Origin: a virus
DNA length: 29,427 bases
Direction: 5' to 3' (one strand)
Virus record (IMG/VR): IMGVR_UViG_3300020152_000051
Coordinates: 1-29,427 of that record
The position numbers were made by a program, and so were the translations under genes. Positions 21,453-28,056 of the stretch are shown here, piece after piece. The notes beneath the pieces were generated by a model. The model saw only the letters and a list, made by a program, of their open reading frames with translations, was not told where the DNA came from and made no database searches. Positions within the stretch are counted from its first letter, which is position 1. Each line of letters starts with the position of its first letter.

Positions 21453-22635
21453 CGTGCTGACCGCCGCCCGGCAGCGGGTGGCGTGGGTGTTCGACACCTT
21501 CCCGCGCCTCTATGTCAGCTTCTCGGGCGGCAAGGATTCCACGGTGCTGCTGCATCTGGTGATGGAGGAGGCGATCCGGCGGCAGCGGCGGGTGGGCGTG
21601 CTGTTCGTGGACTGGGAGTGCCAGTTCACGCTGACCATCCGGCATGTGCGGGCGATGTACGATCTCTACCGCGAGCACGTTGAGCCCTACTGGGTCGCCC
21701 TGCCGATGCGGACATGGAACGGGTGCAGCCAGCACGAGCCGGAGTGGATCGCATGGGACTCCGCCAGGCGGCCCCTGTGGGTGCGGCAGCCGGACCCGAT
21801 GAGCATCACCGATCCCGCCGCCCTGCCCTGCTACCGGCCGAACATGATGTTCGAGGAGTTCATGCCGGCGTTCGGGCAGTGGTACAGCCGGGGCCAGCTC
21901 ACCGCCAGCCTCGTGGGCATCCGCACGCAGGAGAGCCTCAACCGCTTCCGCTCCGCGGCGGTGATGGACAAGACGACCTTTGCGGGTCGGCGCTGGACGA
22001 CGTGGCTGGGCGGCTCGGCGTGGAGCGTCTACCCCATCTACGACTGGACCGCCGAGGATGACTGGACCTACAGCGGCCGGTTCGGCAAGCCCTACAACCC
22101 GCTCTACGACCGGATGCACCAGGCGGGGTTGACGGTGAACCAGATGCGGATCGACGAGCCGTTCGGCGACACCCAGCGCAGGGGGCTCTGGCTCTACCAG
22201 ATCATCGAGCCGGAGATGTGGGCGAAGATGGTGGCGCGGGTGGCCGGGTGCAACACCGGAGCCCTGTACGCCGAGGAGAAGGGCAACGTGCTGGGCAACG
22301 GCGAGATCACGCTGCCGCCGGGGCACAGCTGGCAGAGCTTCGCCAACCTGCTTTTGCACACCATGCCGCCCACGACCGCCGACCACTACCGCAACAAGCT
22401 CGCGGTCTACCTGCGCTGGTACGCGGTGCGCGGCTACGGCGCGGGAATCCCTGATTGCCTCGATGGCGACCTGGGGGCAAAGGACATGCCAAGCTGGCGG
22501 CGGATCTGCAAGGTGCTATTACGCAATGATTACTGGTGCAAGGGGCTGTGTTTCAGCCCAACCAAGTCGCATGCCTACGAAAAGTACAAACAGGTGATGA
22601 AGAATCGCCGCAAGCGCTGGGGGATCTACGCATGA
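21418..22635 (+). CDS. PAPS-reductase-fold protein, DUF3440/IbrA-like
   Basis: A 405-aa protein of the adenine nucleotide alpha hydrolase fold. The PP-loop SGGKDST is at residues 36-42, followed by LFVDWECQFTLTIRHV and the LVGIRTQESLNRFRSA block, as in IbrA/DUF3440. The C-terminal region has ADHYRNKLAVYLRWYAVRGY and the Cys-bearing WCKGLCFSPTKS. Members bind ATP or an adenylylated sulfur donor by fold, but their real reaction is unsettled; they almost always pair with an IbrB ParB-fold protein, as here with a 4-nt overlap. ATG 21418 has GAGGAG upstream. Nucleic-acid modification or regulation is the usual hypothesis. Confidence 0.88.
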   Translation: MSSSLKKSLGIDVLTAARQRVAWVFDTFPRLYVSFSGGKDSTVLLHLVMEEAIRRQRRVGVLFVDWECQFTLTIRHVRAMYDLYREHVEPYWVALPMRTWNGCSQHEPEWIAWDSARRPLWVRQPDPMSITDPAALPCYRPNMMFEEFMPAFGQWYSRGQLTASLVGIRTQESLNRFRSAAVMDKTTFAGRRWTTWLGGSAWSVYPIYDWTAEDDWTYSGRFGKPYNPLYDRMHQAGLTVNQMRIDEPFGDTQRRGLWLYQIIEPEMWAKMVARVAGCNTGALYAEEKGNVLGNGEITLPPGHSWQSFANLLLHTMPPTTADHYRNKLAVYLRWYAVRGYGAGIPDCLDGDLGAKDMPSWRRICKVLLRNDYWCKGLCFSPTKSHAYEKYKQVMKNRRKRWGIYA

Positions 22636-23288
22636 GCAATCTGTTTCGCAATGGTATTGTGGAGAGGATCGTGGCGGCCATCGCCGAATTGGAGCACCTG
22701 CCCGAGTCGGATCGCGTCGAGGCCATCAACACCATCAAACAGGCCCTCCATGCGGTGAGCCCGATGCGGAGCGAGCCGGTGGACTGCGTGCTCTGGGTGC
22801 CGGCCGAAGAGGTGCATGCCAACGACTACAACCCCAACAGCGTGGCCCCGCCGGAGATGAAGCTGTTGCAGATCAGCATCGCCGAGGACGGCTACACCCA
22901 GCCCATCGTGACGATGCTCGACGGGGAGGGCCGCGAGGTGGTGGACGGATTCCACCGCAACCGCGTCGGCAAGGAGTGCCAGGACGTGAGGCAGCGGGTC
23001 AGGGGGCTCCTGCCGGTGGTGACGATCAACGCCGGCCGCACCGACAAGGCCGACCGCATCGCCGCGACGATCCGGCACAATCGGGCGCGGGGCAAGCACA
23101 CGGTGTCGGCGATGAGCGAGATCGTGGTGGAACTGAAGCGGCGGAACTGGTCGGACGCGAAGATCGGCCGCGAACTGGGCATGGAGCCCGACGAGGTGCT
23201 GCGGCTCTCGCAGATCAGCGGCCTGGCGGAGATGTTCGCCGACCGGGAGTTTTCACAGGCGTGGGAGGCGGACGATGGCAACCAGTGA
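22632..23288 (+). CDS. ParB/sulfiredoxin-fold protein, IbrB-like
   Basis: A 218-aa protein overlapping the IbrA-like gene (ATGA). The ParB-like domain covers about residues 50-150: WVPAEEVHANDYNPNSVAPP, SIAEDGYTQPIV, EVVDGFHRNRVG (the ParB GxHR-like box) and ATIRHNRARGKH. An HTH-like helix pair follows (WSDAKIGRELGMEPDEVLRL). A short helical N-terminus precedes the domain. By analogy with IbrAB the two form a functional pair, possibly with DNA-binding targeting by this subunit; this is inference. Confidence 0.85.
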   Translation: MSNLFRNGIVERIVAAIAELEHLPESDRVEAINTIKQALHAVSPMRSEPVDCVLWVPAEEVHANDYNPNSVAPPEMKLLQISIAEDGYTQPIVTMLDGEGREVVDGFHRNRVGKECQDVRQRVRGLLPVVTINAGRTDKADRIAATIRHNRARGKHTVSAMSEIVVELKRRNWSDAKIGRELGMEPDEVLRLSQISGLAEMFADREFSQAWEADDGNQ

Positions 23289-23415
23289 CAAGGCTCTCTC
23301 CGCCGCCGCGGCCGCGCTGGGCCGCAGGGGCGGGCAGTCCACCAGCGCGGCCAAGGCGCGGGCGGCGCGGCTCAACGGAAAGAAGGGCGGGCGGCCGAGG
23401 AAGCCAAAGCCGTAG
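23275..23415 (+). CDS. Tiny basic AT-hook-like protein
   Basis: A 46-aa protein overlapping the IbrB-like gene by 14 nt. An Ala-rich N-terminal helix is followed by GRRGGQSTSAAKARAARLNG and ends GKKGGRPRKPKP, where GRPRK is an AT-hook core. Similar KGGRPRK tails occur on small phage proteins. It likely binds DNA (minor groove) and probably acts with the IbrAB-like pair, since it is the last gene before the terminator. Confidence 0.7.
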   Translation: MATSDKALSAAAAALGRRGGQSTSAAKARAARLNGKKGGRPRKPKP

Positions 23416-23435
23416 GCAAGATGCCCCCCCCCATC

Positions 23436-23462
23436 AGCCCCGGTGACGAGCCGGGGCTTTTT
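23436..23462 (+). terminator. Strong intrinsic terminator of the IbrAB operon
   Basis: AGCCCCGG (23436-23443) and CCGGGGCT (23451-23458) form a perfect 8-bp stem over a 7-nt loop, with five T (23458-23462). It separates the + strand operon from the convergent RHH gene whose stop is at 23462-23464. A run of nine C (23424-23432) just upstream is a notable homopolymer. Confidence 0.92.
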
Positions 23463-23722
23463 CATGCGCGGCGGCCGGGCGGGAGGTGCCAGAGCCAGGG
23501 GCGGACCAGGCGGCCGTCGGGGTGGTGCATGGCGTAGAACTCGATGAGATCGTCCAGCATGTCCGAGCGGTTGCGCCCCGTCTCGCGGGCGATGGTGTCC
23601 AGTTCCCGCAGCAGCCGGGCGTTGACGGTGGCGCTGATCTGGCGGCGGTCGCGCTCGGGGGCCTTGGCGGCATCGGGAGTGCGGGCGGGCTTGGGAGTCT
23701 GGGCGGATTGTCGTTGGGCCAT
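23462..23722 (-). CDS. Ribbon-helix-helix regulator A
   Basis: An 86-aa protein. After a polar N-terminus (AQRQSAQTPKPARTPD), QISATVNARLLRELDTIARE and TGRNRSDMLDDLIEFYA form the beta strand, helix, loop, helix of CopG/Arc-type (RHH) DNA-binding proteins. A Trp/Pro-rich tail follows. No Shine-Dalgarno precedes the ATG. Upstream lie a TAGCGCTA palindrome (23731-23738) and a CGTGA/TCACG inverted repeat (23742-23757), possible own operator. The start MAQR- matches regulator B, so the two may be paralogues. Confidence 0.75.
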   Translation of the reverse strand: MAQRQSAQTPKPARTPDAAKAPERDRRQISATVNARLLRELDTIARETGRNRSDMLDDLIEFYAMHHPDGRLVRPWLWHLPPGRRA

Positions 23723-24065
23723 ACACCCATTAGCGCTATCCCGTGATAATCCTCACGCAAATAGTAGCGGGAGGGCCATCGGTAGGGTATAGGTGAATGC
23801 TGTACGGGAGATGGGCGGGTCGGGTGACCGGAACCGAACTGTGTACTTCGCCAAGAACACAGATGGGATCTCAACAAAATCGAAAGATGGACCGAGGTGC
23901 CACTGTCGGTACGTTGTCACACCCCATTGCTACGATCGGCGCAAATGCCGGTTCCCACGACTATGTAGGTTGCCGGGATTACCAAATCGAAGGCCAATCG
24001 CGACTTTTGCTAGGTTAGTGTGTCAATGTCTTGTAGCGTGTACTGCGGGAAACAGGAGTTGGACC
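23723..24065 (+). other. 343-nt gene-poor region
   Basis: No ORF here is convincing. It contains the TAGCGCTA palindrome and the CGTGA/TCACG inverted repeat near the RHH A start; otherwise only short ORFs with no ribosome site. GC content is lower than in the structural genes. No tRNA or clear promoter was found for the gene at 24066. Confidence 0.5.
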
Positions 24066-24329
24066 ATGACGGGCGAATCGGGACGTGCGGGAACGTTGCT
24101 GGGGGTGACCTGCGTGATGGGCTACCCGTATCAGATCATCGAGGCCGATCCATGGGAGTACATGCCGGTGGATGCCATCGTGCTCCACCGCAGCCACACT
24201 ATTACGGTGCGCTTTGGTCTCGACTATCATTCCCTTGGGCTTGCGGTGGCTGAGGCGAAGAGGTTGATTCACCGGGATTTGGTGGCGGCAGGATATCCCG
24301 CACGACAGCCCGGGGCCTGGGTCGCGTAA
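24066..24329 (+). CDS. Small unknown protein
   Basis: An 87-aa protein starting TGESGRAGTLLGVTCVMGYP. CAGGAGTTGGACC provides the ribosome site. The body (YQIIEADPWEYMPVDAIVLH and the helix LGLAVAEAKRLIHRDLVAAG) looks like an alpha/beta domain. Its last 128 nt overlap the opposite-strand RHH B gene, which is unusual; one of the two ends may be over-called. No family recognised. Confidence 0.6.
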   Translation: MTGESGRAGTLLGVTCVMGYPYQIIEADPWEYMPVDAIVLHRSHTITVRFGLDYHSLGLAVAEAKRLIHRDLVAAGYPARQPGAWVA

Positions 24330-24600
24330 TCCTGGCCATGGTGCCATTGCACGCCGCCTCCTTCATGGACGCGAGCAGTCTGGCGAACAGCACATCTCGG
24401 TCGGTTTCGTTGACCAGCCCCAGTAGGACTTGTTGCAGGTCCTCGCCGAATAGTTCCATAGCGTTGGCTACACAGACGACGATGTGGGTCTGTGACACTC
24501 CCCACCGGTCGGCCATCCCGGACAGCTTACGCACCGTCTCCGGCGGTGTGTTCACCGAGGACCGCTGTGCTGACGTTTTTCCCGATGATCGTTGGGCCAT
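24202..24600 (-). CDS. Ribbon-helix-helix-like regulator B
   Basis: A 132-aa protein. SVNTPPETVRKLSGMADRWG and VSQTHIVVCVANAMELFGED fit the strand-helix-helix of RHH proteins. A helical extension follows (DLQQVLLGLVNETDRDVLFA) and then a disordered Pro/Arg/Ser-rich tail. It starts MAQRSSG, like regulator A. No Shine-Dalgarno before ATG 24600. It is divergent from regulator C across the operator-rich 24601-24725 interval and probably acts there. The disordered tail overlaps the + strand gene at 24066. Confidence 0.65.
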   Translation of the reverse strand: MAQRSSGKTSAQRSSVNTPPETVRKLSGMADRWGVSQTHIVVCVANAMELFGEDLQQVLLGLVNETDRDVLFARLLASMKEAACNGTMARITRPRPRAVVRDILPPPNPGESTSSPQPPQAQGNDSRDQSAP

Positions 24601-24655
24601 GCGCACAGCGTATGTAACCGCATGCACGCATGCAACCCCAAATCCTGCAAAGGGT

Positions 24656-24719
24656 TACATGCACTTGCACATAATATGCATGTACGTGTATTGACAATGC
24701 ATGTAAGTGCATGTACAGT
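24656..24719 (+). promoter_or_regulatory. Phased TGCATGTA operator array overlapping a near-consensus promoter
   Basis: TGCATGTA occurs four times: 24656-24663 (inverted, as TACATGCA), 24677-24684, 24698-24705 and 24708-24715. Starts are spaced 21, 21 and 10 bp, about two, two and one helical turns. The promoter is TTGACA (24691-24696), 17 nt, TACAGT (24714-24719). The last two sites lie on the spacer and -10 box, so binding there would repress. It faces the regulator C gene; related GCATGC motifs extend to 24620 toward regulator B. Confidence 0.8.
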
Positions 24720-24725
24720 ATTGGC

Positions 24726-25157
24726 ATGGCTGAACGAGCATCAATTAGCGTTTCCTCTGACACCCTTATCGAGTTCAACGCCATCCGCCGCGAATGGAAC
24801 CAGAGCCAGGATGACATGACCAATGTGCTCATGCGTGCGTGGCGGCAGATGCCCCACGACGAGCAGGGCAAGGCCATCACTGGCAAGATGACACCGCCAG
24901 CCCCGGAGCCGTTTGTTGCCGGCAACCCGGAAACCATCCAGAGCGACAGCCTGCAACTCACCGCCTCGATGCTCTGCCTCTCGCAGTTGATCGAGCGGAG
25001 CATGCGAGACGGGAAGCTGGACAGCAAGGAGCTGGCGCAACTCATGTCCAAGGCGCTGAAGACCGACAAGGACTTCCGCCGCCTGATCGCGGATTGCCAG
25101 GAACTCGCCAAGAGTGCCGCAGCGAAGTCGAGCCAGGCCGCCGACTCCGCCCACTAG
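24726..25157 (+). CDS. Ribbon-helix-helix-like regulator C, probably leaderless mRNA
   Basis: A 143-aa protein. ASISVSSDTLIEFNAIRREW and NQSQDDMTNVLMRAWRQMPH fit an N-terminal RHH fold. A Pro-rich linker and a helical C-terminal domain (LQLTASMLCLSQLIERSM, then KLDSKELAQLMSKALKTD) follow, probably for oligomerisation. ATG 24726 is 6 nt after the -10 box, so transcription should start at or next to the A of ATG: no leader and no Shine-Dalgarno. An upstream ATG at 24711 lies in the promoter and is rejected. Confidence 0.75.
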   Translation: MAERASISVSSDTLIEFNAIRREWNQSQDDMTNVLMRAWRQMPHDEQGKAITGKMTPPAPEPFVAGNPETIQSDSLQLTASMLCLSQLIERSMRDGKLDSKELAQLMSKALKTDKDFRRLIADCQELAKSAAAKSSQAADSAH

Positions 25158-25212
25158 GAGTACGCCATCGCAGTGTGCTCCCCCTCCCCCACCCGCTAAC
25201 CCCGAGGACGAC

Positions 25213-25503
25213 ATGAGCGAGACAGTGAAACATATTCCTGGACCGTGGGCCTGGGTCGAGAACGCGAATGGGCAGAAGTGCCTGGAGACGCTCTCGCCGC
25301 GATTCACCAACGCACGAATCCTTCGCTGCGCGAAGGGTGCCGGGCCGTTCACCCCTGACCGCGACCTGATCGCCGCAGCGCCAAAGCTGCTCGAAGTGTG
25401 CATGCGGGTCATGCAGGACTGGCATGAATCGCGCGGCGAGGTGTTCGGCGAGACGATCAACGAGGTTGCCACCGCCATCAAGCTCGCCACCGAAGGCAAG
25501 TAG
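25213..25503 (+). CDS. Small phage accessory protein (GPW...LIAAAPKLLE type)
   Basis: A 96-aa protein starting SETVKHIPGPWAWVENANGQ with the recurring phage pattern: GPW near the N-terminus, a short beta region and DRDLIAAAPKLLEVCMRVMQ near the centre-C-terminus. Such proteins are common in phage accessory regions but without assigned function. ATG 25213 is preceded by CGAGGACGAC. Confidence 0.7.
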   Translation: MSETVKHIPGPWAWVENANGQKCLETLSPRFTNARILRCAKGAGPFTPDRDLIAAAPKLLEVCMRVMQDWHESRGEVFGETINEVATAIKLATEGK

Positions 25504-25513
25504 GAGGATCATC

Positions 25514-25726
25514 ATGTTCGAGTCAGCGCAACAACAACCCGCCTTCACCCATTTCCGCCTGGCTGGCGTCAAGTACCTCGCCATCCCCCACTCCTACGGC
25601 GTGTTCATCCTCGATGACCAGGGCAACAACCACGGCACTTGGATGAGCATCAAGTCGTTCAAGTCCGCGAAGTGCGAGGGGCTTGGCACCGTGTGCGGCA
25701 AGGCGGCGCTGATGCCGCGAACCTAG
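25514..25726 (+). CDS. Small unknown protein
   Basis: A 70-aa beta-rich protein (HFRLAGVKYLAIPHSYGVFI, then DDQGNNHGTWMSIKSFKSAK). AGGAGGATCATC is a strong ribosome site, and the gene starts 10 nt after the previous stop. No family recognised. Confidence 0.6.
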   Translation: MFESAQQQPAFTHFRLAGVKYLAIPHSYGVFILDDQGNNHGTWMSIKSFKSAKCEGLGTVCGKAALMPRT

Positions 25727-25741
25727 TAACGGAGAACCCCC

Positions 25742-26014
25742 ATGTTCACCGCAACAACCCAAATCCCATCCCCCGCGACCCCGCCCGTGACCGAGCACAC
25801 CAGCCCGCGCTGGTCGCACGCCCTGGCGTACATCGCGATGCGCGGCTGGCGGTTGCAGGCATCCACGCTGTTCGACGATGCCGCCGAACCCGCCTACTCG
25901 CTGCTGACCCCGGACGGCCGCGTGCTGGTCTGGTCCGGCGCGATGGACTCGGACGGCAACCCGCCGTGCTGCGATGCGGTGCTGGCGGCGGTGGATGAGG
26001 CGCGGTGGCACTGA
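25742..26014 (+). CDS. Small unknown protein
   Basis: A 90-aa protein: a Pro/Thr-rich N-terminus, then RWSHALAYIAMRGWRLQAST, a beta hairpin (AYSLLTPDGRVLVWSG) and a short helix ending ARWH. Its last 15 nt are part of a 20-nt direct repeat that recurs after the next gene. No family recognised. Confidence 0.55.
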   Translation: MFTATTQIPSPATPPVTEHTSPRWSHALAYIAMRGWRLQASTLFDDAAEPAYSLLTPDGRVLVWSGAMDSDGNPPCCDAVLAAVDEARWH

Positions 26015-26269
26015 CTGGAGAACCACTATGAGCAGCAATGGAAACATCCGAGCGAAGAAGTCCGTCAACCGCGCGCTGCGCGACGGCACATTCAACCCGA
26101 CCCGCATCGGGCGGGCGTTCCCGCGAGTCAACGCGCCGCCGTTCTTCGGACCGATGGTGATGAACTCCGCGACGATGGCCCGGCGCGAGAGGCTTGCCGC
26201 CGTGGCCGCGCTGATCGGGATGGCTGGCCTGTACGGCGAACGCCGGTAAGCGCGGTGGCACTGACTGGA
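26000..26269 (+). repeat. 20-bp direct repeat flanking a one-gene cassette
   Basis: GCGCGGTGGCACTGACTGGA occurs at 26000-26019 and again at 26250-26269, exactly 250 bp apart. The first copy spans the ARWH-stop end of the 90-aa gene; the second follows the stop of the gene between the repeats. The repeats flank the 26028-26249 gene, the arrangement left by a duplication or by insertion of a cassette that could be lost by recombination. Confidence 0.85.
26028..26249 (+). CDS. Small basic protein in repeat-flanked cassette
   Basis: A 73-aa protein starting SSNGNIRAKKSVNRALRDGT, strongly basic at the N-terminus, with MARRERLAAVAALIGMAGLY near the C-terminus, a single hydrophobic helix that might be membrane-associated. 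CTGGAGAACCACT supplies a modest ribosome site, contributed partly by the direct repeat. No family recognised. Confidence 0.55.
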   Translation: MSSNGNIRAKKSVNRALRDGTFNPTRIGRAFPRVNAPPFFGPMVMNSATMARRERLAAVAALIGMAGLYGERR

Positions 26270-26272
26270 ACA

Positions 26273-26307
26273 GCCCCGCCGGGCCCACCCCTTCCGCTCG
26301 GCGGGGC
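26273..26307 (+). terminator. GC-rich 9-bp hairpin
   Basis: GCCCCGCCG (26273-26281) and CGGCGGGGC (26299-26307) pair perfectly over a 17-nt loop. ACACTTT follows, only a weak U tract. It lies right after the second direct repeat and probably ends or attenuates the accessory operon before the 26367 gene. Confidence 0.6.
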
Positions 26308-26366
26308 ACACTTTCGCCCGCGTGACCGGGGTTATACGGCTGAGCTGCGATTTATAGGAGAGAGCG

Positions 26367-27017
26367 ATGAGCGACGAACTGAACCTTGACGAGTTGGAGC
26401 GGTTGGAGCAGGCGGCAACGCCGGGTGAATGGTCCGTTGAAGGTCCGTTCCCGAGCGTAGCGATCTGCGTGCGAAACGGCGAGGATGACCCTGATGTCGG
26501 CCATATCGGACTTGATCCGATTTGCCAGATGTCAACGAGCATCTTGGGCGTTCGCGGCGTCAATCAGGTATCAGTGGTCAACCATCCCGATGCCAGGTTC
26601 ATCGCCGCCATCCGCAACGCCGCCCCCGCCCTCATCGCCAAGGCCCGCGAGGCAGAGCAGATGCAGGCGAGGCTCTCGACGTTCACCGCGCGGTGGCATA
26701 AGCCACACATCCGCATCAATGTACCGCGCGGCGACGATCCGTGGAACAGCGAGGAGTGCCGCATCGTTGACGTGTCGCTCTCGGAGGCAGGGTTCGTCAT
26801 TGACTGCGAGGCCATAACCGAGATGTATGGCCAGCGGGATGACTTGCTCGCGGCATGCAAGGCTCGCGTTGAGGATTTGGGCGAGAACCCCAGCGGCAAG
26901 CGGTTCGCGGTCAAGGTGGAGAACGAGATCAAGTCGTTCCACTACACCGAGGGCGAGGCGCACATGCAGATCACGGCGATGCGGGAGAGGGCCATCCGCC
27001 GCGCGGACGCAACGTAA
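26367..27017 (+). CDS. Ead/Ea22-like N-terminus with unknown C-terminal domain
   Basis: A 216-aa protein. The start (NLDELERLEQAATPGEWSVE) and the later NHPDARFIAAIRNAAPALIA block follow the pattern of Ead/Ea22-like phage accessory proteins: a leading helix, TPG-W, then D-x-FIAA and NA-P-A-I. From about residue 115 a second region (HKPHIRINVPRGDDPW onward) is unfamiliar. TAGGAGAGAGCG upstream is a good ribosome site. Family function is unknown; it lies in lambda-type accessory regions. Confidence 0.65.
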   Translation: MSDELNLDELERLEQAATPGEWSVEGPFPSVAICVRNGEDDPDVGHIGLDPICQMSTSILGVRGVNQVSVVNHPDARFIAAIRNAAPALIAKAREAEQMQARLSTFTARWHKPHIRINVPRGDDPWNSEECRIVDVSLSEAGFVIDCEAITEMYGQRDDLLAACKARVEDLGENPSGKRFAVKVENEIKSFHYTEGEAHMQITAMRERAIRRADAT

Positions 27018-27120
27018 CCCTCAACCCCGCCCCGGTGGTCGCGGTGCCCTCCTCCGTGACCAACCCTACCGGCGGCGGGTTTCCCTGCCCGGCTGCCTAA
27101 CGGTGGCCGGGTGGAGTCGG

Positions 27121-27133
27121 GCTCTTTGACAAC
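27121..27133 (+). promoter_or_regulatory. boxA-like element 1
   Basis: GCTCTTTGACAAC, one substitution away from the bacterial rRNA-leader boxA core GCTCTTTAACAA that NusB-S10 binds. Hairpins lie on both sides (27088-27111 and the CTCAC/GTGAG stem at 27154-27176). It also contains TTGACA, so a promoter -35 reading is possible, but no -10 follows at 16-18 nt. Confidence 0.5.
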
Positions 27134-27256
27134 TAGCGGCGTATCAGCATCCCCTCACGGCCAGCCCGAAAGTGAGCCATGGGGGCACGCGTATGCGGGG
27201 TATGGATGAGGCACAACGCCGGGGCTGCATGACTGGCCGGGTGCTACGAACCATTC

Positions 27257-27322
27257 GGACGCCGCCGTAAAGCGTCCCCGTTCCGTCAGGAACCGACCAC
27301 GCCTTCGGGCCGTTGAAAGGCC
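27257..27322 (+). ncRNA. Run of consecutive small hairpins (structured RNA candidate)
   Basis: Back-to-back stems: GGACGC/GCGTCC (27257-27277), GTTCC-GTCA-GGAAC (27280-27293), GCC-TTCG-GGC (27301-27310, a stable UUCG tetraloop) and GGCC-GTTGAAA-GGCC (27308-27322, partly exclusive with the former). Such density with no ORF suggests a folded RNA. I do not recognise a class. Confidence 0.45.
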
Positions 27323-27373
27323 GACAACACGCGGCGGGACGCAGGCGAAATCTCCGGTTGCTGGTACGCCGTA

Positions 27374-27386
27374 GCTCTTTGACAAC
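27374..27386 (+). promoter_or_regulatory. boxA-like element 2
   Basis: A second exact GCTCTTTGACAAC. The bases after it (CTAGCAGCGT) resemble those after copy 1 (TAGCGGCGT), so the repeat extends weakly to about 25 nt. A perfect 8-bp hairpin follows at 27403-27427. Confidence 0.5.
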
Positions 27387-27745
27387 CTAGCAGCGTGTGC
27401 CCAGCCCGGCGGCCTGATAGCCGGGCTCGGGGCGTTGTTGCCTTGCGGAGTCATGTCCGCATGTGGCCCACGTTTATGTGATGCGATGGCATCGCTGCGG
27501 CCAACGACGCAGCTAACGAGGAGGACGCCCCATGACGAGGTGCTACGCCCGGACACGGCGAGTAACGCTGGCGGGAGGCACCGAGTGTACGCAACACCAG
27601 CGGCGCGCATCGGAAACGGTGCCAGCCGCCTTACTGGACACGGGCCGGCGCGTGCCGGTCCCTCGCGCGGCCGCCATGCACCCGGACGCGCGAAAAGAGC
27701 GGTCTGCGGCTTTGCGGTCGCACGCCGCTTTACACGGAGGTTCTC

Positions 27746-27856
27746 ATGTGGACGTGGATCATCATTGCGTTGCTGGCCTGGATGAACTGCGGTGGCCGCC
27801 ATGCCCTGGGCATGCGGGTTCCGCCGCCGGTCAGGCCGGTGCTGCTGTCGGAGTGA
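27746..27856 (+). CDS. 36-aa membrane microprotein
   Basis: ATG 27746 lies 6 nt after GGAGG and encodes a 36-aa peptide with an N-terminal hydrophobic helix, MWTWIIIALLAWMN, then a basic, Pro-rich tail (RVPPPVRPVLLSE). It would be a single-pass membrane peptide. The strong ribosome site and ideal spacing support it; composition makes chance unlikely, but there is no homologue that I recognise. Confidence 0.5.
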   Translation: MWTWIIIALLAWMNCGGRHALGMRVPPPVRPVLLSE

Positions 27857-28043
27857 CCCAACCAGACGTGCGAGAGGAGGTGTATCGGGGAGAGCGAGCG
27901 AGGTATCGGTGCCGATGACCACCGAAGGAAAGACAGGTTCGATTCTTGTGCATGCTGCCGCTCATCTACTTCCTATGCAGCCAACCCTGCGAGCGGCACA
28001 CAGCGACGGACGGCAGGTAATGCCCGCCGTCGCCCTGACCGAA

Positions 28044-28056
28044 GCTCTTTGACAAC
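28044..28056 (+). promoter_or_regulatory. boxA-like element 3
   Basis: A third exact GCTCTTTGACAAC, 12 nt after a hairpin ending at 28031 and 12 nt before a 9-bp hairpin (28069-28096, one G-T). It is followed about 115 nt later by the gene at 28171, for which it could be part of the leader. Confidence 0.5.

Noticed and set aside
23434-23877. A 147-aa - strand frame overlapping RHH A
   Set aside because: Pro/Arg-rich translation in a different frame from the recognised RHH domain.
24711-24725. Upstream ATG 24711 as start of regulator C
   Set aside because: It lies in the spacer just before the -10 box of the near-consensus promoter and would not be in the mRNA.
27532-27918. A 128-aa + strand ORF with GAGGAGG 7 nt before its ATG
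   Set aside because: The ribosome site is good, but the protein is Arg/His/Ala-rich without pattern and its second half is a shadow of the membrane microprotein frame at 27746; not supported enough, though a short product cannot be excluded.
27868-27960. Possible tRNA around the GGTTCGATTC motif at 27936
   Set aside because: The T-arm-like and an anticodon-like stem exist, but no 7-bp acceptor stem pairs at the right distance.
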